Source: Nymphaea colorata (Eukaryota > Streptophyta > Magnoliopsida > Nymphaeales > Nymphaeaceae). From it: a DNA stretch of 31,211 nucleotides. Below are positions 10,734 through 22,521 of the stretch, one piece after another. Location: contig NW_022204983.1 in the NCBI RefSeq assembly GCF_008831285.2, forward strand, positions 1-31,211. The letters run 5' to 3'. Under the pieces are notes generated by a model. That model had not been told where the DNA came from. It made no database searches and was given only the letters and a program-made list of their open reading frames with translations. How positions within the stretch are numbered: the first letter of the stretch is position 1; every line of letters begins with the position of its first letter. The position numbers were made by a program, and so were the translations under genes.

Positions 10734-10921
10734 AATCTATTAATGTTTTGTTTAATTTGTATGAAATGATAGATTCGAGTATTCATTTGTTTTATGTTTA
10801 CTAATGTTTTCACTATTGTTACATTTATAATGATTCTTAATACGGATGTCTTAACAAGTGATTCATTTGGTTCATATAGTTAACCTAATGTGTTGCACTT
10901 GTAATTTAATTGAATGTGCTT

Positions 10922-11102
10922 AACAAGTGAATTAGGTTACAATAGGGCACCAAATGAATCACTCAAATCTCATTCATTTTCATGCAAGCCTGTGATTTCA
11001 ATCTACTAAATCATTTAACATGGATATAACAATAAGTCAAGTACATTCAATAAAGTATGCGTGATCATATGAATCACTTAAATCTGACTCGTATTGGTAC
11101 GA
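10922..11102 (-). repeat. Inverted piece, post-poly-T copy
   Basis: This is a second occurrence only 1123 bp after the previous one. It shows that the segment after the T run re-reads block III. Confidence 0.92.
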
Positions 11103-13129
11103 CTATAGTGCACGATCTAAATGATTGAAATTACAAGTTCGTATCAATACAAGTGCGATTTAAGTGATTCAAATGATCACACATACTTAATTGAATGTGC
11201 TTAACTTATTGTTACATCCATGTTGCTTGATTAAGTGAACTGAAATCACAAGTTTGTATGAAAATGAATGTGATTCGAGTGATTCATTTGGTGTCTTATA
11301 GTTAACCTAACGTGTTTCACATGTTATTACATCCATGATCAATGATTTAAATAATTAAAACTCACAAGTTTATATGGATATAAAGGAGACCTATGCATTA
11401 GTTTGATCCTTTCTAGTTTGTACGATAAGTTGAACATGTTGTTACATCTATAGTGATCGATGCACAAGTTCACATCAATACGAGTGGGATTTAAGTGATT
11501 CAATTGATCACGCATATTTAATTGAATGTACTTAACTTGTTGTTACGTTTATATTAAATGATTTAGTAAATTCAAATCATAGGTTTATATGAAAATGAAT
11601 GGGATTCGAGTGATTCATTTGGTGTCTTACAGGTAACTTAATGTGTTTCACTGTTATTACATACATTTGATCACTTATGTTTAATCGAGAGATTATGTGA
11701 TTCATTTTTACTTGTTCTTACATACATTTGATAACTTATATTTAATTGAATGTGCGTAACCATTTGTTACATACGTATAGAATGACTTAGTGGCTTGAAA
11801 AAGAAGTCCGTTTGGAAATGAATGAGAGTCAAGTCACTATATTGGTCCCTTATAGTTAATCTAATGTATTTCACTTGTTATTACATCTATAATGAATGAT
11901 TTAAATGGTTGAAATCACAAGTTTATATGGATACAAATGGTTGAAGTCACTATATTTGTACACGTGTAGTAGTCCGATGAGTTGAATTTGTTGTTACATC
12001 TATAGGGAACGTTCTAAAGGATTGAAATCACATGTTCGTACGAATACAAGTGAGATTTAAGTGATTCATATAATCATGCATACTTAATTGAATGTGTTTA
12101 ACTTGTTGTTACGTCTATAATAAATGATTTAGTAGATTGAAATCACAAGTTTGTGTGAAAATGAATGAGATTCGAGTGATTCATTTGGTGTCTTGTAGTT
12201 AACCTATTGTGTTTCACTTGTTATTACATCTTTGATCAATGATTTAAATGATTAAAACTTACAAGTTTGTATGGATATAAAGGAGACCTATGCATTAGTT
12301 TGATCCCTTGTAGTTAGTTCAATAAGTTGAACTAGTTCTTACATCTATGGTGATCGATGTAAGGAATTGAAATCACAAGTTCGTATCAATACGAGTGGGA
12401 TTTAAGTGATTCATTTTATCACACATACGTAATTGAATGTGCTTAACTTGTTGTTACGTCTATATTAAATGATTTAGTAGATTAAAATCATAGGTTTGTA
12501 TGAAAATGAATGATATTGGAGTGATTCATTTGGTGTCTTGTAAGTAACCTAATGTGTTTCACTTGTTATTACATATATTTGATCACTTATATTTAATTGA
12601 GAGAATAAGTGATTCATTTTCACTTGTTATTACATATAATTGATCACTTGTATTTAATTGAATGCGCGTGACCATTTCTTACTTACGTATAGAATGACCT
12701 AGTGGCTTTGATACCAGAAGTTCGTTTGGAATACATATATAATGAATGATTTAAATGATTGAAATCACATGTTCATGTGGATACAAACGCGTGTAGTTAG
12801 TCCGATGAGTTGAATTTATTGTTACAACTATAGTGCACGATCTAAATGATTGAAATCACAAGTTCGTATCAATACAAGTGCGATTTAAGTGATTCAAATG
12901 ATCACACATACTTAATTGAATGTGCTTAACTTGTTGTTACATCCATATTGCTAGATTAAGTGAATTCAAATCACAAGTTTGTGTGAAAATAAATGAGATT
13001 TGAGTGATTCATTTGGTGTCTTATAATTAACCTAATGTGTTTCACTCGTTATGACATCTATGATCAACGATTTAAACGATAAAAACTCACAAGTTTATAT
13101 GGATGTAAAGGAGACCTATGGATTAGTTT

Positions 13130-13720
13130 AGTTTGATCCTTGTAGTTTGTTCAATAAGTTGAACATGTTGTTACATCTCATTCATTTGTATCATACGCAC
13201 ACTAAATCGTTAATGTGATTATGATTATTTGATCAGCATATTATTGAATGTGTTAACTTGTTGTTACGTCTATATTAAATGATTTAGTATATTGAAATCA
13301 TAGGTTTGTATGGAATGAATGAGATTTGAGTGATTCATTTGGTGTCTTGTAGGTACCTAATATTTTCACTTGTATTACATATTTGATCACATATATTTAA
13401 TTGAGAGATTAAATGATTCATTTTCACTTGTTTTACATATATTTGATCAATATATTTAATTGAGTGTGCGTAGCCATTTGTTATTGATACGTATAAGAAT
13501 GATTAATGTTGAAATCGCAATTCATATGGATAAATGGATCTATGCATTACTTTGATGGTTATTAGTCGATGAGTTGATTTGTTGTTACATCTATAGTGAA
13601 CGATCTAAAGATTGAAATCACCGTTCGTACAATACAAGTGAGATTTAAATGATTCATATGATCATGCATGCTTATTGAATGGTTTACTTTGTTACATCTA
13701 TATTAAATGATTAGTAGATC
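13130..13720. other. Degraded patch with dense base losses
   Basis: Compared with 4060-4700, this stretch lacks many single bases and short words (for example TAATATTTTCACTTGTATTAC for TAATATGTTTCACTTGTTATTAC), while the order of units is kept apart from one missing unit at about 13490. Similar patches lie at about 600-900, 3305-3500, 7990-8070, 10735-10870 and 14180-14450. The pattern, mainly losses and often in runs of the same base, suggests poor consensus quality more than biological decay. Confidence 0.75.
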
Positions 13721-13909
13721 GAAATCACAAGTTTGTATGAAATGAATGAGATTCGAGTGATTCATTTGGTGTCTTATGGTTTACCTAATGTGTTTCACTA
13801 GTTGTTACATTTATAATGATTCTTAATACGGATGTCCTTAACAAGTGATTCATTTGGTGTCATATAGTTAACCTAATGTGTTTCACTTGTAATTTAATTG
13901 AATGTGCTT

Positions 13910-14090
13910 AACAAGTGAATTAGGTTAACAATAGGGCACCAAATGAATCACTCAAATCTCATTCATTTTCATGCAAGCCTGTGATTTCATCTACTAAATC
14001 ATTTAACATGGATATAACAATAAGTCAAGTACATTCAATAAAGTATGCGTGATCATATGAATCACTTAAATCTGACTCGTATTGGTACGA
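13910..14090 (-). repeat. Inverted piece, HOR copy 4
   Basis: Same piece and ends. It is intact despite the degraded sequence on both sides. Confidence 0.92.
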
Positions 14091-14775
14091 CTATAGTGCA
14101 CGATCTAAAGGATTGAAATACAAGTTCGTATCAATACAAGTGCGATTTAAGTGATTCAAATGATCACACATACTTAATTGAATGTGCTTAACTTATTTTA
14201 CTCCATTTGCTGATTAAGTGAACTGAAATACAAGTTTGTTGAAAATGAATGTGATTCGAGTGATTCATTTGGTGTCTTATAGTTAACCTAAGTGTTTCCA
14301 TGTTATTACATCCATGATCAATGATTTAAATAATTAAAACTCACAAGTTTATATGGATATAAAGGAGACCTATGCATTAGTTTGATCCTTTCTAGTTTGT
14401 ACGATAAGTTGAACATGTTGTTACATCAATCAGTGGATTTAGTGATTCAATTGATACGCATATTTAATTGAATGTACTTAACTGTTGTTACGTTTATATT
14501 AAATGATTTAGTAAATTCAAATCATAGGTTTATATGAAAATGAATGGGATTCGAGTGATTCACTTGGTGTCTTACAGGTAACTTAATGTGTTTCACCTGT
14601 TATTACATACATTTGATCGCTTATGTTTAATCGAGAGATTATGTTATTCATTTTTACTTGTTCTTACATACATTTGATAACTTATATTTAATTGAATGTG
14701 CATAACCATTTGTTACATACGTATAGAATGACTTAGTGGCTTGAAAAAAGAAGTCCGTTTGGAAATAAATGAGAG

Positions 14776-16429
14776 TCAAGTCACTATATTGGTCCCTTAT
14801 AGTTAATCTAATGTATTTCACTTGTTATTACATCTATAATGAATGATTTAAATGGTTGAAATCAAAAGTTTATATGGATACAAATGGTTGAAGTCACTAA
14901 ATTTGTACACGTGTAGTTAGTCCGATGAGTTGAATTTGTTGTTACATCTATAGGGAACGTTCTAAAGGATTCAAATCACATGTTCGTATGAATACAAGTG
15001 AGATTTAAGTGATTCATATAATCATGCATACATAATTGAATGTGTTTAATTTGTTGTTACGTCTATAATAAATAATTTAGTAGATTGAAATCACAAGTTT
15101 GTGCGAAAATGAATGAGATTCGAGTGATTCATTTGGTGTCATGTACTTAACCTCTATTTCTTACTTACGTATAGAATGACCTAGTGGCTTTGATACCAGA
15201 AGTTCGTTTGGAATACATATATAATGAATGATTTAAATGATTGAAATCACATGTTCATGTGGATACAAACACGTGTAGTTAGTCCGGTGAGTTGAATTTA
15301 TTGTTACAACTATAGTGCACGATCTAAATGATTGAAATCACAAGTTCGTATGAAAATGAATGAGATTCGAGTGATTCATTTGGTGATGGTTTACCTAATG
15401 TGTTTCACTAGTTGTTACATTTATAATGATTCTTAATATGGATGTCCTTAACAAGTGATTCATTTGGTGTCATATAGTTAACCTAATGTGTTTCACTTGT
15501 AATTTAATTGAATGTGCTTAACAAGTGAATTAGGTTAACAATAGGGCACCAAATGAATCACTCAAATTTCATTCATTTTCATGCAAGCCTGTCATTTCAA
15601 TCTACTAAATCATTTAACATGGATATAACAATAAGTCAAGTACATTCAATAAAGTATGCGTGATCATATGAATCACTTAAATCTGACTCGTATTGGTACG
15701 ACTATAGTGAACGATCTAAAGGATTGAAATTACAAGTTCGAATCAATACAAGTACGATTTAAGTGATTCAAATGATCACACATACTTAATTGAATGTGCT
15801 TAACTTATTGTTACATCCATGTTGCTTGATTAAGTGAACTGAAATCACAAGTTTGTATGAAAATGAATGTGATTCGTGTGATTCATTTGGTATCTTATAG
15901 TTAACCTAACGTGTTTCGCATGTTATTACATCCATGATCAATGATTTAAATAATTAAAACTCACAAGTTTATATGGATATAAAGGAGACCTATGCATTAG
16001 TTTGATCCTTTCTAATTTGTACGATAAGTTGAACATGTTGTTACATCTATAGTGATCGATGCACAAGTTCACATCAATACGAGTGTGATTTAAGTGATTC
16101 AATTGATTACGCATATTTAATTGAATGTACTTAACTTGTTGTTACGTTTATATTAAATGATTTAGTAAATTCAAATCATACGTTTATATGAAAATGAATG
16201 GGATTCGAGTGATTCACTTTGTGACTTACAGGTAACTTAATGTGTTTCACCTGTTATTACATACATTTGATCGCTTATGTTTAATCGAGAGATTATGTTA
16301 TTCATTTTTACTTGTTCTTACATACATTTGATAACTTATATTTAATTGAATGTGCGTAACCATTTGTTACATACGTATAGAATGACTTAGTGGCTTGAAA
16401 AAAGAAGTCCGTTTGGAAACGAATGAGAG
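14776..16429 (+). repeat. Short HOR copy 1 (1654 bp)
   Basis: This is the first unit of a derived HOR. It equals the 3.1-kb HOR with two internal deletions. At about 15150-15160 block I jumps from the first type A unit (CTTAACCT) into TATTTCTTACTTACGTATAG. At about 15341-15352 block II jumps from ACAAGTTCGTAT into ATGAAAATGAATGAGATTCG of block III. The delimiters are at 14723, 15171 and 16377. The copy also lacks five bases after TTTGGTG at about 15386. The inverted piece is at 15520-15701. Confidence 0.92.
15520..15701 (-). repeat. Inverted piece, short HOR copy 1
   Basis: Same piece. Short HOR copies carry CCTGTCATTTCAATC in place of CCTGTGATTTCAATC, a mark specific to the 1.655-kb array. 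Confidence 0.92.
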
Positions 16430-18087
16430 TCAAGTCACTATATTGGTCCCTTATAGTTAATCTAATGTATTTCACTTGTTATTACATCTATAATGAATGA
16501 TTTAAATGGTTGAAATCACAAGTTTATATGGATACAAATGGTTGAAGTCACTAAATTTGTACACGTGTAGTTAGTCCGATGAGTTGAATTTGTTGTTACA
16601 TCTATAGGGAACGTTCTAAAGGATTAAAATCACATGTTCGTACGAATACAAGTGAGATTTAAGTGATTCATATAATCATGCATATATAATTGAATGTGTT
16701 TAACTTGTTGTTACGTCTATAATAAATGATTTAGTAGATTGAAATCACAAGTTTGTGCGAAAATGAATGAGATTCAAGTGATTCATTTGGTGTCATGTAC
16801 TTAACCTCTATTTCTTACTTACGTATAGAATGACCTAGTGTCTTTGATACCAGAAGTTCGTTTGGAATACATATATAATGAATGATTTAAATGATTGAAA
16901 TCACATGTTCATGTGGATACAAACGCGTGTAGTTAGTCCGATAAGTTGAATTTATTGTTACAACTATAGTGCACGATCTAAATGATTGAAATCACAAGTT
17001 CGTATGAAAATGAATGAGATTCGAGTGATTCATTTGGTGTCTTATGGTTTACCTAATGTGTTTCACTAGTTGTTACATTTATAATGATTCTTAATATGGA
17101 TGTCCTTAACAAGTGATTCATTTGGTGTCATATAGTTAACCTAATGTGTTTCACTTGTAATTTAATTGAATGTGCTTAACAAGTGAATTAGGTTAACAAT
17201 AGGGCACCAAATGAATCACTCAAATCTCATTCATTTTCATGCAAGCCTGTCATTTCAATCTACTAAATCATTTAACATGGATATAACAATAAGTCAAGTA
17301 CATTCAATAAAGTATGCGTGATCATATGAATCACTTAAATCTGACTCGTATTGGTACGACTATAGTGAACGATCTAAAGGATTGAAATTACAAGTTCGAA
17401 TCAATACAAGTACGATTTAAGTGATTCAAATGATCACACATACTTAATTGAATGTGCTTAACTTATTGTTACATCCATGTTGCTTGATTAAGTGAACTGA
17501 AATCACAAGTTTGTATGAAAATGAATGTGATTCGAGTGATTCATTTGGTGTCTTATAGTTAACCTAACGTGTTTCGCATGTTATTACATCCATGATCAAT
17601 GATTTAAATAATTAAAACTCACAAGTTTATATGGATATAAAGGAGACCTATGCATTAGTTTGATCCTTTCTAGTTTGTACGATAAGTTGAACATGTTGTT
17701 ACATCTATAGTGATCGATGCACAAGTTCACATCAATACGAGTGTGATTTAAGTGATTCAATTGATCACGCATATTTAATTGAATGTACTTAACTTGTTGT
17801 TACGTTTATATTAAATGATTTAGTAAATTCAAATCATAGGTTTATATGAAAATGAATGGGATTCGAGTGATTCACTTGGTGACTTACAGGTAACTTAATG
17901 TGTTTCACCTGTTATTACATACATTTGATCGCTTATGTTTAATCGAGAGATTATGTTATTCATTTTTACTTGTTCTTACATACATTTGATAACTTATATT
18001 TAATTGAATGTGCGTAACCATTTGTTACATACGTATAGAATGACTTAGTGGCTTGAAAAAAGAAGTCCGTTTGGAAACGAATGAGAG
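16430..18087 (+). repeat. Short HOR copy 2 (1658 bp)
   Basis: This copy has the same two deletion junctions, at about 16808 and 17002. It shares GTGACTTACAGG with short copies 1 and 3. The anchor heads at about 16420 and 18080 read GGAAACGAATGAG, a pair-specific variant of GGAAATGAATGAG. It differs from the neighbouring short copies by scattered substitutions and essentially no indels. The inverted piece is at 17178-17359. Confidence 0.92.
17178..17359 (-). repeat. Inverted piece, short HOR copy 2
   Basis: Same piece with the short-array mark GTCATTTCAATC. Spacing to the previous inverted piece is 1658 bp. Confidence 0.92.
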
Positions 18088-19745
18088 TCAAGTCACTATA
18101 TTGGTCCCTTATAGTTAATCTAATGTATTTCACTTGTTATTACATCTATAATGAATGATTTAAATGGTTGAAATCACAAGTTTATATGGATACAAATGGT
18201 TGAAGTCACTAAATTTGTACACGTGTAGTTAGTCCGATGAGTTGAATTTGTTGTTACATCTATAGGGAACGTTCTAAAGATTAAAATCACATGTTCGTAC
18301 GAATACAAGTGAGATTTAAGTGATTCATATAATCATGCATACATAATTGAATGTGTTTAACTTGTTGTTACGTCTATAATAAATGATTTAGTAGATTGAA
18401 ATCACAAGTTTGTGCGAAAATGAATGAGATTCAAGTGATTCATTTGGTGTCATGTACTTAACCTCTATTTCTTACTTACGTATAGAATGACCTAGTGGCT
18501 TTGATACCAGAAGTTCGTTTGGAATACATATATAATGAATGATTTAAATGATTGAAATCACATGTTCATGTGGATACAAACGCGTGTAGTTAGTCCGATG
18601 AGTTGAATTTATTGTTACAACTATAGTGCACGATCTAAATGATTGAAATCACAAGTTCGTATGAAAATGAATGAGATTCGAGTGATTCATTTGGTGTCTT
18701 ATGGTTTACCTAATGTGTTTCACTAGTTGTTACATTTATAATGATTCTTAATATGGATGTCCTTAACAAGTGATTCATTTGGTGTCATATAGTTAACCTA
18801 ATGTGTTTCACTTGTAATTAATTGAATGTGCTTAACAAGTGAATTAGGTTAACAATAGGGCACCAAATGAATCACTCAAATCTCATTCATTTTCATGCAA
18901 GCCTGTCATTTCAATCTACTAAATCATTTAACATGGATATAACAATAAGTCAAGTACATTCAATAAAGTATGCGTGATCATATGAATCACTTAAATCTGA
19001 CTCGTATTGGTACGACTATAGTGCACGATCTAAAGGATTGAAATTACAAGTTCGAATCAATACAAGTACGATTTAAGTGATTCAAATGATCACACATACT
19101 TAATTGAATGTGCTTAACTTATTGTTACATCCATGTTGCTTGATTAAGTGAACTGAAATCACAAGTTTGTATGAAAATGAATGTGATTCGAGTGATTCAT
19201 TTGGTGTCTTATAGTTAACCTAACGTGTTTCGCATGTTATTACATCCATGATCAATGATTTAAATAATTAAAACTCACAAGTTTATATGGATATAAAGGA
19301 GACCTATGCATTAGTTTGATCCTTTCTAGTTTGTACGATAAGTTGAACATGTTGTTACATCTATAGTGATCGATGCACAAGTTCACATCAATACGAGTGT
19401 GATTTAAGTGATTCAATTGATCACGCATATTTAATTGAATGTACTTAACTTGTTGTTACGTTTATATTAAATGATTTAGTAAATTCAAATCATAGGTTTA
19501 TATGAAAATGAATGGGATTCGAGTGATTCACTTGGTGACTTACAGGTAACTTAATGTGTTTCACCTGTTATTACATACATTTGATCGCTTATGTTTAATC
19601 GAGAGATTATGTTATTCATTTTTACTTGTTCTTACATACATTTGATAACTTATATTTAATTGAATGTGCGTAACCATTTGTTACATACGTATAGAATGAC
19701 TTAGTGGCTTGAAAAAAGAAGTCCGTTTGGAAATGAATGAGAGTC
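18088..19745 (+). repeat. Short HOR copy 3 (1658 bp)
   Basis: This copy has deletion junctions at about 18464 and 18660. Its length matches copy 2 exactly. It carries GTGCACGATC after the inverted piece, where short copies 1 and 2 have GTGAACGATC, so variants are shared in short runs of neighbours. The inverted piece is at 18834-19015. Confidence 0.92.
18834..19015 (-). repeat. Inverted piece, short HOR copy 3
   Basis: Same piece with the short-array mark. Spacing to the previous inverted piece is 1656 bp. Confidence 0.92.
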
Positions 19746-21400
19746 AAGTCACTATATTGGTCCCTTATAGTTAATCTAATGTATTTCACTTGTTATTACA
19801 TCTATAATGAATGATTTAAATGGTTGAAATCACAAGTTTATATGGATACAAATGGTTGAAGTCACTAAATTTGTACACGTGTAGTTAGTCCGATGAGTTG
19901 AATTTGTTGTTACATCTATAGGGAACGTTCTAAATGATTCAAATCACATGTTCGTACGAATACAAGTGAGATTTAAGTGATTCATATAATCATGCATACA
20001 TAATTGAATGTGTTTAACTTGTTGTTACGTCTACAAAAAATGATTTAGTAGATTGAAATCACAAGTTTGTGCGAAAATGAATGAGATTCGAGTGATTCAT
20101 TTGGTGTCATGTACTTAACCTCTATTTCTTACTTACGTATAGAATGACCTAGTGGCTTTGATACCAGAAGTTCGTTTGGAATACATATATAATGAATGAT
20201 TTAAATGATTGAAATCACATGTTCATGTGGATACAAACGCGTGTAGTTAGTCCGATGAGTTGAATTTATTGTTACAACTATAGTGCACGATCTAAATGAT
20301 TGAAATCACAAGTTCGTATGAAAATGAATGAGATTCGAGTGATGATTTGGTATCTTATGGTTTACCTAATGTGTTTCACTAGTTGTTACATTTATAATGA
20401 TTCTTAATATGGATGTCCTTAACAAGTGATTCATTTGGTGTCATATAGTTAACCTAATGTGTTTCACTTGTAATTTAATTGAATGTGCTTAACAAGTGAA
20501 TTAGGTTAACAATAGGTTACCAAATGAATCACTCAAATCTCATTCGTTTTCATGCAAGCCTGTCATTTCAATCTACTAAATCATTTAACATGGATATAAC
20601 AATAAGTCAAGTACATTCAATAAAGTATGCGTGATCATATGAATCACTTAAATCTGACTCGTATTGGTACGACTATAGTGCACGATCTAAAGGATTGAAA
20701 TTACAAGTTCGAATCAATACAAGTACGATTTAAGTGATTCAAATGATCACACATACTTAATTGAATGTGCTTAACTTATTGTTACATCCATGTTGCTTGA
20801 TTAAGTGAACTGAAATCACAAGTTTGTATGAAAATGAATGTGATTCGAGTGATTCATTTGGTGTCTTATAGTTAACCTAACGTGTTTCGCATGTTATTAC
20901 ATCCATGATCAATGATTTAAATAATTAAAACTCACAAGTTTATATGGATATAAAGGAGACCTATGCATTAGTTTGATCCTTTCTAGTTTGTACGATAAGT
21001 TGAACATGTTGTTACATCTATAGTGATCGATGCACAAGTTCACATCAATACGAGTGTGATTTAAGTGATTCAATTGATCACGCATATTTAATTGAATGTA
21101 CTTAACTTGTTGTTACGTTTATATTAAATGATTTAGTAAATTCAAATCATAGGTTTATATGAAAATGAATGGGATTCGAGAGATTCACTTGGTGTCTTAC
21201 AGGTAACTTAATGTGTTTCACCTGTTATTACATACATTTGATCGCTTATGTTTAATCGAGAGATTATGTTATTCATTTTTACTTGTTCTTACATACATTT
21301 GATAACTTATATTTAATTGAATGTGCGTAACCATTTGTTACATACGTATAGAATGACTTAGTGGCTTGAAAAAAGAAGTCCGTTTGGAAATGAATGAGAG
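19746..21400 (+). repeat. Short HOR copy 4 (1655 bp)
   Basis: This copy has deletion junctions at about 20122 and 20318. Local variants are GTGATGATTTGGTATCTTATGG at about 20339-20358 and CAATAGGTTACC at about 20511, where the others have CAATAGGGCACC. The inverted piece is at 20491-20672. Near 21192 it reads GGTGTCTTACAGG rather than GGTGACTTACAGG. Confidence 0.92.
20491..20672 (-). repeat. Inverted piece, short HOR copy 4
   Basis: Same piece with the short-array mark. The GGGCACC word is changed to GGTTACC. Confidence 0.92.
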
Positions 21401-22071
21401 TCAAGTCACTATATTGGTCCCTTATAGTTAATCTAATGTATTTCACTTGTTGTTACATCTATAATGAATGATTTAAATGGTTGAAATCACAAGTTTATAT
21501 GGATACAAATGGTTGAAGTAACGAAATTTGTACACGTGTAGTTAGTCCGATGAGTTGAATTTGTTGTTACATCTATAGGGAACGTTCTAAAGGATTAAAA
21601 TCACATGTTCGTACGAATACAAGTGAGATTTAAGTGATTCATATAATCATGCATACATAATTGAATGTGTTTAACTTGTTGTTACGTCTATAATAAATGA
21701 TTTAGTAGATTGAAATCACAAGTTTGTGCGAAAATGAATGAGATTCGAGTTATTCATTTGGTGTCATGTACTTAACCTCTATTTCTTACTTACGTATAGA
21801 ATGACCTAGTGGCTTTCATACCAGAAGTTCGTTTGGAATATATATATAATGAATGATTTAAATGATTGAAATCACATGTTCATGTGGATACAAACGCGTG
21901 TAGTTAGTCCGATGAGTTGAATTTATTATTACAACTATAGTGCACGATCTAAATGATTGAAATCACAAGTTCGTATGAAAATGAATGAGATTCGAGTGAT
22001 TCATTTGGTGTCTTATGGTTTACCTAATGTGTTTCACTAGTTGTTACATTTATAATGATTCTTAATATGGA
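21401..22071 (+). repeat. Short HOR copy 5, truncated
   Basis: The anchor is at 21401 and the deletion junctions at about 21780 and 21973, so this is the fifth member of the 1.655-kb array. It stops at TTCTTAATATGGA, just before the inverted piece should begin, and runs into a small tandem triplication. Confidence 0.9.
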
Positions 22072-22122
22072 TTCACTAGTTGTTACATTTATAATGTTTC
22101 ACTAGTTGTTACATTTATAATG
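22033..22122 (+). repeat. 25-bp word in three copies at a breakpoint
   Basis: The 25-bp word that starts TTCACTAGTTGTTACATTTA and ends TAATG lies at 22033-22057, 22072-22096 and 22098-22122. In every other HOR copy it occurs once. The second and third copies are nearly back to back, and after the third the sequence enters GATTTAGTAGATTGAAATC of block I. This marks a rearrangement end, possibly from template switching or repeated slippage. Confidence 0.93.
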
Positions 22123-22521
22123 ATTTAGTAGATTGAAATCACAAGTTTGTGCAAAAATGAATGAGATTCGAGTGATTCATTTGGTGTCATGTACTTAACC
22201 TCTATTTCTTACTTATGTATAGAATGACTTAGTGGCTTTGATACCAGAAGTTCGTTTGCAATACATATATAATGAATGATTTAAATGATTGAAATCACGT
22301 GTTCATGTGGATACAAACGCGTGTAGTTAGTCCGGTGAGTTGAATTTATTGTTACAACTATAGTGCACGATCTAAATGATTGAAATCACAAGTTCGTATG
22401 AAAATGAATGAGATTCGAGTGATTCATTTGGTGTCTTATGGTTTATCTAATGTATTTCACTTGTTATTACATCTATAACGAATGATTTAAATGGTTGAAA
22501 TCACAAGTTTATATGGATACA
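22123..22521 (+). repeat. Patchwork of two short HOR fragments
   Basis: From 22123 to about 22442 the sequence repeats short HOR phase 21703-22022, including both deletion junctions (about 22202 and 22398). At about 22443 a hybrid GTTTATCTAATGTATTTCAC shows a switch to the anchor unit. At about 22521 GGATACAATGTCTTGTAG joins that unit to the second half of a type A unit of block I. Confidence 0.85.

Larger units (their letters stand above)
10700..11828 (+). repeat. Out-of-phase partial HOR copy after a poly-T junction
   Basis: The anchor at 10700 starts a new HOR but stops after about 14 bases in a T run. The sequence beyond the run (from about 10735) matches block III from about 9605 onward and repeats it through to the next anchor at 11829. 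The delimiter is at 11777 and a second copy of the inverted piece at 10922-11102. The first 100 bp after the T run is short of bases compared with the other copies. Confidence 0.85.
11829..14775 (+). repeat. HOR copy 4, degraded and lacking the block II/III anchor
   Basis: Length is 2947 bp between anchors. Block I closes with the delimiter at 12689. At about 13480-13512 the expected delimiter end, the sister anchor and the first type A unit of block III are missing, and the sequence passes directly into the TTGAAATCGCAATTCATATGG arm. About 13130-13700 and 14180-14450 show dense base losses relative to 4100-4700 and 5280-5540. The inverted piece is intact at 13910-14090. Confidence 0.82.
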
